A stretch of DNA of 64,000 bases from Mesostigma viride (lineage: Eukaryota; Streptophyta; Mesostigmatophyceae; Mesostigmatales; Mesostigmataceae), in the NCBI GenBank assembly GCA_009746045.1, contig RPFO01000102.1, positions 1,292,540 through 1,356,539 of the forward strand, read 5' to 3'. Within the stretch, counting starts at the first letter, position 1. Each line of letters begins with the position of its first letter. Position numbers and translations under genes: made by a program. Shown in pieces: positions 1 through 11,115 of the stretch. A model generated the notes under the pieces. The model saw only the letters and a list, made by a program, of their open reading frames with translations. It was not told the origin of the DNA and did no database searches.

Positions 1-123
1 ACCCACCCACCCACCCACCACCCACCCACCCACCCACCCACCCACCCATCCACCCACCCACCCACCCACCCACCCACCCGCCCACCCTCCCACCCGCCCA
101 CCCGCCCACGCACCCACGCACCC
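1..123. repeat. (CCCA)n microsatellite
   Basis: Nearly uninterrupted CCCA tetramers with a few CCCG variants towards the right end. It begins at the window edge, so its true length is unknown. The same tetramer recurs at 61.5 kb, and its complement GGGT at 60.1 kb. Confidence 0.95.
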
Positions 124-137
124 ATGCACCCACGCAC

Positions 138-432
138 CTCCCTCCCTCCCTCCCTCCCTCCTCCCTCCCTCCCTCCTCCTCCCTCCCTCCTCCTCCCTCC
201 TCCCTCCCTCCCTCCCTCCCTCCCTCCCTCCCTCCCTCCCTCCCTCCCTCCCTCCCTCCCTCCTCCCTCCCTCCCTCCCTCCCTCCCTCCCTCCCTCCCT
301 CCCTCCCTCCCCCTCCCTCCCTCCCTCCCTCCTCCTCCCTCCTCCTCCCTCCCTCCCTCCCTCCCTCCTTCCTCCCTCCCTCCCTCCCTCCCTCCCTCCC
401 TCCCTCCCTCCCTCCCTCCCTCCCTCCCTCCC
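138..432. repeat. (CCCT)n microsatellite
   Basis: CCCT tetramers with occasional CCT slips, joined almost directly to the CCCA array. Open frames through it (Pro/Ser/Leu strings) are repeat artefacts. Confidence 0.95.
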
Positions 433-496
433 ACAATCGTCACCAGCTTTCCTACCGTGTTGAACTGCTGTTGTACGGCACGCATCATGGTTTCTT

Positions 497-2293
497 GTGA
501 CGCCATCCTCCTGCTATGGTCCTATGCTTGCTGGGTGTGGTTTGTATCCACAGTACGCCGCTCGCCTACGAGAGCAAGACGCCCGCCTCCAGGCTATCCA
601 CGACAGCCTTGGCGGCCTTCAACGCACCATGGACGAGATTGGGGAGAGGAGAGAGAAGCAGGGGAAGGAGATGATGAACAGGTTGCGGCGCTTGGAGGAG
701 GTCGTCGAGAGGCTGGCCGAGGCCAGCGAGAGGCAGGAGATGGCCAGGGCACCCGAGGCCAACACGCAGACCTTGTGCCAATTTGATTTTCCAGGAGGTT
801 TTCACGGGGAGCTCTTGTTCCGTATGCTCTCCGCCGCTCCCGCCGGCCCCGGCCCTGCCGCCCCCGGGACCGCTCCTTTACCAGCTACCAGCATTGCTAC
901 TCTCCGCCTCGCGACCTCCAACCCTTCTCCTGTGCCTGCAATTCCTTGGGCCGTCCTAGTCCCTGAGCCAGCGATCACCAGGGCTCCTCCTTGCCCCACT
1001 GTCCCCGTGTCCCCAGCCCCCGGGGCTACTACTCCTGTGCCATCGACGACTACTGAGGCCGCCCCTGCCCCCCCCCCTGTCATCGGGGCCCATCCGGCGC
1101 CAGTAACTCCGGCGGCCGCTACCGCCTTGCAAGGCAACCCACCCCATCATGGCTTCAATTCTCGGGCCGCTCGACCTGGTCCTGTCGTTCCCGGGGCATC
1201 CAGCGATCTGCCAGCTGGCATCCCTGCGCACACAAACGCTAGGGCAACCGGTACCATTCGTCCCACATGTCCTCAGGGGGTCACTCACGGCAGCTCCTTG
1301 CTGCCGTGTGCTAGTTGGCCGGCAACTCGTCTTGTGGGTGGGACGCTCTCTCACGTGTTTCTTCCCTTCTCTTCCGGCCCTGGGGGCGGCCCCGCTGGCC
1401 CTGCCGGTGCTACGGCCACCCCCGCTGGCCCCGGCGCCGCTCCCGGGGCCGGCGATCCTCTGACAGCAAGCATTGGCGGCACCGCCGCTGGCCCCGCCGG
1501 TCATGGGGCTTCTCCAGCTGCCCCCACCATCTTGGGGGCTGCCGTCTCTCCAGGGATTGATGGTGGTGATGCGGGCATCACCGCTGCTGCTAGCGCTGCG
1601 TGTGCCAGCACAGCCGGTTCTCAGGGCACGTTATGCAACCCTTACTCTAGCCGTGTCGGGGCCTTTGGTGCCTTGGGTGCCGTGTTGGGGGCATTGGGTG
1701 TCGGGACTGGTTCGCAAGCCAACCGGCCCTACCCTAGTTCCCCTGGGGCCGCTGCCGGGGCTAGTGTCAGCGGTGGGGCAGCTGCCGGGGCCAACCGTAA
1801 TAGGGCAGCACATGCCCCGCCCCCGTCCCCCCTTTGGCATGGTGTCCCGCAGGTCATCTTGAACAGGAAAACTATTAGTCCTTGTGCAGCTTGGGCCGAG
1901 TACACGAGGCCCCAGGGCCAGCAGGCGGCGTTGGAGGTGCTGGAACACCGGCACCAGCACCACTGGCGGCAGGCCGACAAGAGGTACTATGACCGGGCCA
2001 GGTGGTTTTATTGGGGGGTCATGCATCTCGCGCTGACCAGCGATGGATTCCGCAACTCGGGGCAGAGCCCCGCGGAATTCGATACTGCGTGTCAGTTGGC
2101 AGTGGACAAGTTGCACAGCCAGTTCCTGCCCCCTACGTGCAAGAGCCTCAACACCATGCGGAAAGAGTTCAAGGCCATGCATAAGGAGAAGTTCCCGCAA
2201 GCTGGGGAGGAAGTTGACGCGGGCCGGGCTGGGTCGATTTGGTATCCAGGAGGCTTTGACCCTCCGCCGTGCATTCCAAGATGGCAGGCTTGA
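497..2293 (+). CDS. Unrecognised coiled-coil, Pro/Ala/Gly-rich protein
   Basis: A 598-codon uninterrupted frame that I do not recognise. Residues about 20-80 form a charged, heptad-like helical stretch (RLREQDARLQAIHDSLGGLQ onward to about residue 85), probably a coiled coil. Residues about 110-460 are low-complexity Pro/Ala/Gly/Thr. The last 120 residues are a compact, ordinary-looking domain rich in Trp, Tyr and His, with YYDRARWFYWGVMHLAL and a Lys-rich tail. The ordered end domain and the length argue for a real protein, but the GC-rich middle keeps several frames open, so chance openness is possible. The start is uncertain, because an upstream exon could join within the first 100 bases. 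It could be a host gene or the gag/ORF1-like protein of a mobile element. No neighbour supports either choice. Confidence 0.45.
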   Translation: MTPSSCYGPMLAGCGLYPQYAARLREQDARLQAIHDSLGGLQRTMDEIGERREKQGKEMMNRLRRLEEVVERLAEASERQEMARAPEANTQTLCQFDFPGGFHGELLFRMLSAAPAGPGPAAPGTAPLPATSIATLRLATSNPSPVPAIPWAVLVPEPAITRAPPCPTVPVSPAPGATTPVPSTTTEAAPAPPPVIGAHPAPVTPAAATALQGNPPHHGFNSRAARPGPVVPGASSDLPAGIPAHTNARATGTIRPTCPQGVTHGSSLLPCASWPATRLVGGTLSHVFLPFSSGPGGGPAGPAGATATPAGPGAAPGAGDPLTASIGGTAAGPAGHGASPAAPTILGAAVSPGIDGGDAGITAAASAACASTAGSQGTLCNPYSSRVGAFGALGAVLGALGVGTGSQANRPYPSSPGAAAGASVSGGAAAGANRNRAAHAPPPSPLWHGVPQVILNRKTISPCAAWAEYTRPQGQQAALEVLEHRHQHHWRQADKRYYDRARWFYWGVMHLALTSDGFRNSGQSPAEFDTACQLAVDKLHSQFLPPTCKSLNTMRKEFKAMHKEKFPQAGEEVDAGRAGSIWYPGGFDPPPCIPRWQA

Positions 2294-3211
2294 TGGCTGA
2301 ATTTAGTCTTGTTCGGGCACTGCCACGTGCCATTTGCAATTTTCTGCCACTGAGTTGGCCAGTGGCAAGCAACCTGATGTTATCCGAGAATTCTCACAAC
2401 AGTATCGCATGCCAACTCCCTGTAGGGGTTGCCTTGCAAAGCCCTAGAATGGAACATGTGATGTTCCAATGTGTACATAGCAGCACTAGTATCAAAGAGA
2501 CAACCAGCTAGTATAGTTGTCTCAATCTATAGTTCTGTTGCAAGCTCAAACCGGTTGGCTAACATATATTATGGCGAGCTACTGTAAGCGCGAGGGACAA
2601 CGAACATGCATGCGTGGCATTACCCGGTGTCCATGTATTTGTATACACACAACAAGATTTGCGGTCAAATTTTTGTCAATGCCTATTAATAACGCATTCT
2701 TTAGGTCCATGCATCGATCAATAATCAATTAATAAATTAAGTAAGTACACGTGACTGCGTCGATCAATTAATTTGCGATAAACAAGATTGAAGCTTTTAG
2801 CGTATTTATAATATAATCCAGCTCTCGGAAATGCCTGCTCGTGTGCTTGTCAACACGGTCTTTTGCATGTTTCGGATCGAGGCGGCCAAATGGGTGAAAC
2901 GGCCAAGCTGTGGCATGATGAGGCCACGTTAACTATTCTTCTGCTATTCACTTGCACAGTTAGTTAATCAACTAGTTCTTCTGCTAAGCCAACAATGAAG
3001 ATATAGCTGTCGCACTTCACAGGCTATTATTGCATCATTATCCCTAGTGACCATTCACCCCCCAATCCCATCCCCCACCCCCACCCCGCTCGGCCCCCCT
3101 CATCCCCCCCCACCTCCCTGCACCATTTGGAACCCAGCCCAGGCCCTGCACCCATCACCCAATCTATCTGTCACCCAGTCTATCTGTCACCCAGTCTATC
3201 TGTCACCCAAT
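2294..3211. other. Intergenic, AT-rich
   Basis: No gene seen. At 2725-2775 an AATTAATAAATTAAGTAAG run followed by CACGTGACTGCGTCGAT resembles the inverted 3' end (TTAA tail plus CACGTGACTGCGTC) of the LINE copies at 47-50 kb, possibly an old remnant. At 3157-3220 a short CTATCTGTCACCCA repeat (about 4 copies) lies just past the desaturase stop codon. Confidence 0.5.
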
Positions 3212-3458
3212 CTATCTGACAGCCCCATTCAGGGTGGCAAGGGGACCGTTGGGATCCGCTACGGCAGGTCCCGCGTGGCTGACATAGTCGAGTGTCTTGA
3301 AGACCTCACAGTTCAGCCAGAAAAAGCCGCCCTCGATGAACGGGATGTTGTGCTTCTTGGCAATGTCCTTGACGCGCTGCTTGACCTTGTACAGGTTGCC
3401 ACGGGGCATTGTGGGGAACAGGTGGTGCTCGATCTGGTACTGCAGCCCGCCAAAGTAC
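3212..3458 (-). CDS. Desaturase exon 3: His box 3 and C-terminus
   Basis: Begins after CCTGCGCAG. It completes the Trp codon and immediately encodes YFGGLQYQIEHHLFP with the family-typical MPRGNL following. It ends at a TAG at 3212. Confidence 0.93.
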
Positions 3459-5239
3459 CTGCGCAGGGTAACCACCAGGGATGATGGTGATAGTTTAATA
3501 GGCCAATCACTCATTTATACGTCAAGAATGATAGTGGTATGGATGCAGTGACCAAGGTGCCCAGGGAGAGGCCAACGATAGTAGACAGCAAACATAGCTA
3601 TTAACTTGTCTCACTCAATAACCAAGCCCAGGGATTTTGCATGACAACGCAAGTCTAGGCAGAGGAAAGGGCGAAAGCAATGCTATAGGAGATTATCAAC
3701 ACCTCCGAAAGACCAGTACGAAAAAAAAAAAAAAAAGCACAGCTTCCGGAGGTTCTTTCGAGCTTTGCTAGGAAGGCCGTGGATGAATGCAAGATTGGGA
3801 ACCGCAGGTGGCCACTGTCATGAAAGAAGATAGCATGCACGTGCATGCACGAGGGCAACACTTGATGAAAGATTGGGCTACCTGCAGGGAGTAGCAGACA
3901 CGGCTACAACCGTTCAGGGTTTACGGTTTAGGGTTAAAGAACTAGCCTTGCTGGCAATAGCACACACAACCACAATGTGTTCGGGGTTTAGAGTTTAGGG
4001 GTTCAGGGACTAGCGTCGCTGGCACCATCAGACACGTTACTCACCATCCCAGGATATGGCATGCCGTACCTATTTTGTACTAGTAGGGCAGAGTACTCAC
4101 CAGCCCAGGACATACAGGAGCGTACTGACTTTATAGGCCCATCACAATGCCGTACGTATGTTATACTAGTAGGTCAGTGTACTGACCAGCCCAGGACATA
4201 AAGGAGCCTACTGACTTTATAGGCCCCTAACAAGCACAGTATTCACCTTGATAGACAACGTACTCACATTGACAAGGACAGTATTCACCTTGATAGACAA
4301 CGTACTCACATTGACAAGGACAGTATTTACCTTGATAGACAACGTACTCACATTGACAAGCACACTATTTACCTTGATAGATAACGTACTCACATTACCA
4401 AGCACAGGACTCACATTAACGAGCACAGGACTCACCATCCCAGGAACGAGTTGGCGGTGATGTCGGCGGTCGTGGCGAGCTGGTGGTGGAAGAACCCAAT
4501 CTCCTCGGCCTCGTCGAGCTTCAACATGGGCATGAAGTAGTGGTTCACGTTCAGGATGAGGTGGAGGATTGAGAGCGAGAAGTTTGCCAGCACGAAGTAG
4601 GCGATGCGCAGGCCCGGCGGGACGACGAACGCGTGGAGACATGCCATGTAGGCGATGAAGAAGCCGAAGCAGGGGAAGTCGACCTTGCGATTCGTCGAGA
4701 GGACGGCCGACATGACGTACAAGTTGTAGCGCCCGAGGACCATGGCGACGGGGAAATAAATGTACTGCTGGATGCGCAGGAAGAACGAGTGGAGCCAGTC
4801 GAGCCGGCGGCCGCGGATCTGCTTCAGATGAACCGTCAGAATCGGCAGCACGCCCGCCGACGGGTCGATATCAACGCAATGAGAGAAGGCATGGTGCTCG
4901 TTGTGGTCCTTGCACCACCAGGACTTCCCGATCCCCGAGAGCGCCGTCCCAAAGATCGTCCCGATGCGGTGGTCCCACTTGCGGTTGCGCAGCACGCCCG
5001 TGTGGCAGAAGTCGTGCGCACACAGGAGGGACTGCTCCCAGGCGGAGCCCAGGCAGACGGCGCCCAGGAGGACCGCGACGGGGTAGGAGGGGAAGAGCCA
5101 GGGGAGAAGCACCGCGGCGGCAAAGAGCGCGAACACGGTGGAGACGATAAAGACGTGGAATCCCAGCGTCTGGTCGAAGAGGCCTTCCTTCCAGACCTCG
5201 TCACGTAGAGCTCGGAAGGCCTGGGTTGGGGTGTGGATG

Positions 5240-5278
<39 letters not shown>

Positions 5279-6499
5279 ACCGGGGGGGGGGGGGGAGTGG
5301 TTTGCAGAGGCATGGAGCGTGATTGAGGGTTAGTTGGTCAAGTCTAGTGGTTCTAACACTTCCCCGTAAGCGGTAGGTGGTGTGGGCATTGGCCACCTGG
5401 TTAGTTGGTTTGGTGGTTTGGTGGTTTGGTGGTTTGGTGGTTTGGTGGGTGGGCGGGCGGGCGGGTGGGCGGGCAGGCGGGCGGGCGGGCGGGCGGGCGG
5501 GCGGGCGGGCGGGCGGGCGGGCGGGCGGGCGGGCGGGCGGGCGGGCGGGCGGGCGGGCGGGCGGGCGGGCGGGCGGCGGCGGGCGGGCGGGCGGGCGGGC
5601 GGCGGGCGGGCGGGCGGGCGGGCGGCGGGCGGGCGGGCGGGCGGGCGGGCGGGCGGGCGGGCGGGCGGGCGGGCGGGCGGGCGGGCGGGCGGGCGGGCGG
5701 GCGGGCGGGCGGGCGGGTGGGGTTCATGGCACCTTGGTGACTAGGTGGCGTGGGGACTGTGTGGGTGGGAGGCTTACCAACTGTGGTCAGCAGCAGGTGT
5801 ATTAAAAAATGAAGGCAATGAACTACCTGTGGTCAGCAGGTGAATTCAAGAATAAAGGCAATGAACCTCAGAGTTGAAGGGCAGACACATCCTAAAGGAA
5901 CGGAGCAAGTAGGCACAAATCAGCCAAAGCCCTGGCCATAATGCAGTGAAGTACTAATTCAGTCGCTGTTATTAGTGACTTGGATTAGCAACTTGTTCAG
6001 CTTGTCTCTGTTGGCAAATACTGAAGCATCCTACCTGCTGGCATGGCCAGCTGGCTTCTAATAACAGACATCTGTGGTATGGGCACTGTCCAACATGGCA
6101 TGTATGCATGGGAGTTTCCTTGCAGGATACAGGCATTGTGCAGATCCTGCTTGTGTACTACCCGGAGACGTGTGAAGCTAAGGCAGGATCAGTTTAATGA
6201 CAGGCACCCAGTGAAAAAGAACAACCTACCTGAAGGTCCGCAGGAACGGGCTTTAACGTATCGGCTTTCACGTCGCCGATGTAGTAAGTGGCCAGGCGAG
6301 ACTGCACCCTCGGATGATGAAATGCATGGAACAGGTCCGAGGCATCCACTCCCGCCGCATATTCAATCATGTAGCTGCCCCCAGGGTGGATAGCAGCGAA
6401 TTTTGTAACATCGTAAACCTCGTTATTTATAACAATCCACATGTCCTTGCCTCGCCCATTGTGTTTCTTTACCTCGGCAAGGGAGTACTCTACCGCCAT
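3212..6499 (-). CDS. Cytochrome b5-fused front-end fatty acid desaturase (3 exons)
   Basis: A complete gene. Exons 6499-6230, 5220-4436 and 3458-3212 join with GT-AG boundaries and matching phases (0, then 2/1) into 433 codons plus stop, a usual length for front-end desaturases. These membrane enzymes of the endoplasmic reticulum insert a double bond between an existing one and the carboxyl end of a fatty acid. They take electrons from their own N-terminal cytochrome b5 domain. That domain has the haem motif HPGG and a second His in HAFHHP. The desaturase domain has the three His boxes: HDFCH, HNEHH and QIEHH (in QYQIEHHLFP, where Gln replaces the first His, diagnostic of the front-end family). 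Four or more hydrophobic stretches lie between boxes 2 and 3. The family is clear, but the regiospecificity (delta-4, -5, -6 or -8, or sphingolipid) cannot be read from the sequence. Confidence 0.93.
4036..4435 (-). repeat. Donor-site echoes and 42 bp tandem repeat in desaturase intron 2
   Basis: On the plus strand 4238-4430 is a 42 bp unit (GTATTCACCTTGATAGACAA followed by CGTACTCACATTGACAAGGACA), about 4.5 copies, each giving GTGAGT on the gene strand. Further into the intron the exon-end sequence CTCACCATCCCAGGA recurs as CTCACCATCCCAGGA (about 4041), CTCACCAGCCCAGGA (about 4097) and CTGACCAGCCCAGGA (about 4181). Each copies the last bases of exon 2 plus its donor. Confidence 0.8.
4436..5220 (-). 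CDS. Desaturase exon 2: His boxes 1 and 2, membrane region
   Basis: 261 codons plus 2 bases between acceptor CCAACCCAG|GCC and donor GGATG|GTGAGT. It contains HDFCHTG, then HNEHHAF about 40 residues later, then the hydrophobic segments. The split Trp codon TG|G at its end is completed by exon 3. Confidence 0.93.
5240..5296. repeat. (TA)n and poly-G in desaturase intron 1
   Basis: About 17 TA dinucleotides followed by a 14-base G run, 20 bases into the intron side of the exon 2 acceptor. Confidence 0.95.
5405..5718. repeat. (GTTTGGTG)n and (GCGG)n in desaturase intron 1
   Basis: GGTTTGGT units grading into about 260 bases of GGGC tetramer with some GGC slips. It is extremely GC-rich and G-quadruplex prone. 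The long Ala/Gly/Arg frames through it are not genes. Confidence 0.95.
6230..6499 (-). CDS. Desaturase exon 1: start and cytochrome b5 domain
   Basis: Ninety codons from ATG at 6499, ending at a CTTCAG|GTAGG donor in phase 0. It encodes the whole cytochrome b5 domain: WIVINNEVYDVTKF, then HPGG at about residue 38, and HAFHHPRV at about residue 59. Sequence upstream of 6499 shows no obvious TATA element. Confidence 0.93.
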
Positions 6500-9030
6500 G
6501 CTACACGGATATTACAAACTACGTTGACCTCTCATACAACGGCCGCTCTAGTTATGCAAGACGAAGTTCCGTTTGCTGTCCTCCGTCCAGAGGACACGCA
6601 ACCCACATTCTGCCACCGGAATAAATTGTTGTGAAACGAGTGCGGTCATGAGATGGATGGCCGGCTAAACATACCTATAGAAGAAGGATACGATGGTCCT
6701 ACGCTGATTAAACTGGAAGGTATGAGCTTCCGAAGGGTGAAATGGATGTGCGCCCACGCACAAGTTCTCCTGTCTCCCGCGAAGCTTTGGGGTGTCCTTG
6801 CCTGTTGTCAACTCCGGGGGCTGTCAACATGGCATAATATTGCTTACGTCTTCCCCGCCAAATATTGCTAATTCCAGCATCGTGCCAGCATGTCTCAGCC
6901 GCGGAGCGTGTGACACGTCGACGACAAACACTTCGAAGGCGCAAGGACGAAGTGCCGGCCACCTCTACCGTACAACGATAGCTACAACAGTAAGATTCAG
7001 GATGACCGGATACTGCTGTAGGAGGGCTTCGTCATGCAAAGCGCTGGTCCCACTCGGGTCCAGCACTCCAGTGACACAAGCTACACTGTCCACCTTGTGT
7101 AAGCGGAACCGCCCACACACTGTCCACCTTGACACGCTCTCTCTGGACCCGCTGGCCCATACAGACAGTTCGGGTGGGTCCGCAGTCCTCACTCCTAACG
7201 GCAGCTTAACGTGCCAAGATCAAAATTATCCGATTGCGCGCGGCAACGAGATCTTCGGTGAGTTCGGTGACCACGACTTCGGTCCCGAGTCCCGACCGTG
7301 CCGAATGGCGACGGGCGAGTGGCGAGTGCCCGCATCGTAGCTACAGTCCTGTTACTGTATGTTTCTACCTAATCAAAAAGGGTACTTTTTACGCACAACT
7401 CGCCTTCGAGGCAGACACGGCTTCGCCGGAAGGCAGTAAGAAAAGAGGGTAAAGTACTCAATGCATGCTATTATATAGATGACATGGAACTGCACTTCGC
7501 TCATACTATCGGATTGATGCCTCTCGATTATTGAACTTTGTGTAGTGCCGCTACACAAGCTGCAGGCAGGTTGTAAGAAACAACAAGGATCGAAGACGCC
7601 TTAAATATTTTGACAATATTTAAGGAAATTAATCAGACTGTGCATGAATGCTTCGAATACTTCATTTGATAAAACAGCATATGATATATAATGCACATCT
7701 GGCCTTTAGACATCTCTGCTTGCCGGGAAACGCTTAAGCGCCAACGGCCTGCTTGCCAGCTGCCAGTACAGCACGCGTGCCAGCCCGCGGCCTGGAACAA
7801 TGCCGGCTTTGCGCCATTGCGTGGCGCTTACCTGCATTACTCTGCTTCAACTCGCCGGCCTTTCTCTCTTCTTCTGCTCTTTTTTCTCTACGAGTGCCTC
7901 GCAACGGGGCTTCTACAGGTGCGGCAATCTTTAGTACTGCACCGAATTCCGTGATTTTGATGTTTCGATTCTCGTGCTAATTTGGCGAGTAGGTGGGCCG
8001 GGAGATAATGATACCCAAAATTTACATACTTAAGCGCATGCCTTGGCTGTGAGTGGCTGGTCACTGGTTGCTGCGTCATGCCATCGGGCTTTAACTCCTT
8101 CGTATAACATTTTAGAACGCGCCATGCGCCATATATATGCGCTTGGGCAGACTCATCTCGTCACATTATCTCATCCTGCGTACGTAACGGACCAAATCCT
8201 ACGCCAGACGTCGTTGAGGAAAACAAGTGGAAGTCGCATGGTCTATCTGGCTGTTCGTGGCTCATGCATGCGTCCACGTGCAGCCAGTAGTGCAGGCCCA
8301 TGCGCCAATGGTGCGTTCACGTGCTATTGGTGGCTCTGATGCGTTCATGACGTGCTATATATTAGGGACACTAAGTGTGTTCGTGATCGGTTAGCCTGAC
8401 CGTGCTGTCGTCATATGCTCATAACAGTACGAAGCCCTCTGTGGACGACATCGTAAGGGTTGCATGTGCATCAGCTACGACACGTCATGCGGGACGCTGC
8501 AGACCTTAGAGGCCCGAACTCATGGGGTTGCCCATATCATACAACAAAATGATCGGAATAGGGTCGGCCTTGCCAAGGCGCACAACTTCAATCCAGTTTT
8601 GACGATGCAATGTAACATTATGTATATCTGTCGTCCGCAATCTCACTATTCACTGCATCCATTTTTCCGCGAACCGGGCGGCAGCATTTAATATTGGCTG
8701 TTCGGCCACGACACGATCCACTGCATTCATCTTCTATCGATCGTATCTTATACATTCTATAACCTGTACCCTCTCTGCACGTGTGCTTGCCGCTTGGCCG
8801 GCCGGTTTCCCCCCCAAACCAAGAAATGCAGATCTGGCCATGCCGGCATCCATGGGACCGTCGGTGGTGCCGACGCAAATGCTAACTTCACGTCTGTGAG
8901 TCCCAGCTGTCTCATAGTAATGCCTAGTATTCTCTCATAGTAATTACCCACTATTTGTCTTATAGTATTACCTGCGTTCTACTGGTAGCACGGGTCACCT
9001 TATGCACTAGACGTGCGAAGCGTGCACATA
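6500..9030. other. Intergenic between desaturase and PIGG-like gene
   Basis: I see no gene, RNA or element here. Short frames exist but none shows a recognisable domain or consistent splice sites. The missing 5' exons of the PIGG-like gene may lie between here and 12.5 kb. Confidence 0.4.
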
Positions 9031-9033
9031 TAC

Positions 9034-9206
9034 TAGTGCTTGGCAAGGTAACCGCGCAAGCATTGTTGTGACCAGTTTAGTGACCATGCAATGGGTCTAG
9101 TACAGCATACTGGAGCTTTGCAAGGCAACCGCCCAAGCGTTGTTGTGACCAGTGTAGTGACCAATGGGTCTAGTACAGTTCACTACTGCTTTGCAAGGCA
9201 TATCAT
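9034..9206 (+). repeat. Minisatellite with GCAAGGCAACC motif, about 2.3 copies
   Basis: Unit of about 70-77 bp: GCAAGGCAACCGCCCAAGCG, then TTGTTGTGACCAG, TAGTGACCAATGGGTCTAGTACAG and CT..GCTTT. The same family occurs in the same orientation at 62.81-63.03 kb, and related GCAAGGCAACC units at 33.38-33.55 kb. Confidence 0.85.
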
Positions 9207-10180
9207 CATACGGGTCGGTTTTCGATATCGTTGCACTGGCCTGAAGAAGACCACAAAGGAGGTAAGGTCTGCTTCGAAAGGATACCCCTGCAGGCATGTT
9301 GTGTGAAGCCATCCATGCAGTAGGTCCAGCTTACTCATCCCGTTGGCTTCCACCATGCAACATCATTGAAACCCCTTGCAACGTGTGAAGACACAGATCT
9401 TTATTTGTTCGTGTACCGTGGCATGCGCCTATGCATCCAATGAACCTATTTGGACAAGAAATATAGTAGTGGGGCCTCTTCACTCGACGCCCCTCAGTGC
9501 TGAAAGTCCACCCCCCCCTGTAGCTACTAATTGCTCGCAATGTGTCAATGGCTGCCGATGAGAGCTTGTCTCTACTGCCATGGGTCGTGCAATCAAAATA
9601 AGAAACGTGGGTGCTCTATATAGCATTGGAGTGATCAATCTGATCAGACTTTGAACAGTGCCTGCGTATTATGAATGTCTCTGATCGTCCGTTGTTGGCC
9701 CAACCACCCCAACCGCCCAACAGCCATATCATAATTCGTCATGTGCCTGTTTTGTATAGTATTATGTTACTTATATTTTAAATATTTTCGGTTTTTGTAC
9801 ACGTCGGTCTGTCAGCAGCATAGTGATGGCACCAAAGAGCATGGGAGAGATGTGGCAAGTTATTACAGTGTGGTCACCGACACCCCCCCTGTGGGCCTGA
9901 GACGTACGTGGCAAGGTACCACACGCTACTAGACCGAATCGATGCCGCCAACTTCCCAGTTCCCTGGCAGAGGTGTTTATGGCTGTCTGACTGGAGGGTG
10001 AGGAAGCAACCAGCTGTTCGCTTAGGTTAATGGAATGGGGCTACAAAGGTCTTTCAGTTTCTCCATAAGTCCAACCCCTCCTTCCCTGCCATCCCACCTT
10101 CACCGCATCCAAATATAACAAAAGAAATCTTCTCCCCATCAACAATATCACTTAGCTCACCCCGGCTGACACACACACAA
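9207..10180. other. Intergenic, nothing recognised
   Basis: No coding, RNA or mobile signal that I can support. Confidence 0.4.
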
Positions 10181-10182
10181 CC

Positions 10183-10184
10183 AA

Positions 10185-10231
<47 letters not shown>

Positions 10232-10232
10232 G
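10183..10232. repeat. (CA)n microsatellite
   Basis: About 22 CA dinucleotides with one break, followed by a short GCATGCATGCATG run. Confidence 0.95.
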
Positions 10233-10339
10233 CACACACACATCAAACATGCATGCATGCACGTGTGCACACGCCTGTGACCAAGAAATTCACTATCGAA
10301 TTCAAGAAAGGATTTATGAGCGTGCGTGGGGGGTGGAAG

Positions 10340-11115
10340 GTGGGAGGGGAGGGAGGGGGGGGGGGGGAGGGGGAGAAGAAATCTTAAGCTTATGAGGAGA
10401 CTCACCGTAGCCTCATTCTCCACCCATGACCGTAATGCTCCGTGACCCAGATCCCGCAGCAGCTATCGCATTTCATTGATCCACATTTGGCATGCAGTCG
10501 GCACCCACCGACGAGAGCGCATGATTCGTCCAACTTTTACACAAACTTTGCATTTGAAGGTATTTGCATACATGCAGCGGAAGGCCAAAGGCCACTCGGC
10601 CTCTGCTCCTTCATGACCACAATGACTCTACTCGGGTAAAAGGGTATTTGTTACCAGCTGATTACCTTGTCGACTGTATCTTGTTCCTTTTCTTAGTCTT
10701 TACCTTGTATACTACTACCCCTAACCAACTCGTTAACTCTCCGGTCCCTTCTGGTTATTGTCCACTCGATCCATCCCTCGTCTTTGCCTTAATTGGATGG
10801 TTGATGACAGGCAGGGGATTCAGCCGGCGCGCCTGCCGTGTACGACAGCCTGGTCATGCTGGTGGGTGTCGATCATGGCAATGGGTGCTATAGATCAGGC
10901 TTGTGGGTGCTGTTCAGGCGTTTGAATGCTATGGATCAAGGCTGGTAGGTGCTAGTCAGGCTCGCGGCTGTGCTATCAATCAGGCCCCGGGAGAGGCCTT
11001 CATACTCTCCCATACCCGCCTGTGACGCAGCGCTGCAGCGTCTGGTTTGTGTCGATAAGCCTCCTTCTTGTTGTGTCACACCCACAGCTGGGCCTGCGCC
11101 ATGATGCAAAGAGTG
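10340..11115. other. Intergenic; G-rich tract and low-copy repeats
   Basis: A G run with A interruptions at about 10340-10375, then ordinary sequence with loose repeats of the GTGGGTGCT..TCAGGC type at 10860-10985. No gene seen. Confidence 0.4.

Noticed and set aside
6653-9300. Several 60-180 codon frames between the desaturase and the PIGG-like gene
   Set aside because: No domains, no consistent splice sites and no codon pattern; treated as chance frames.
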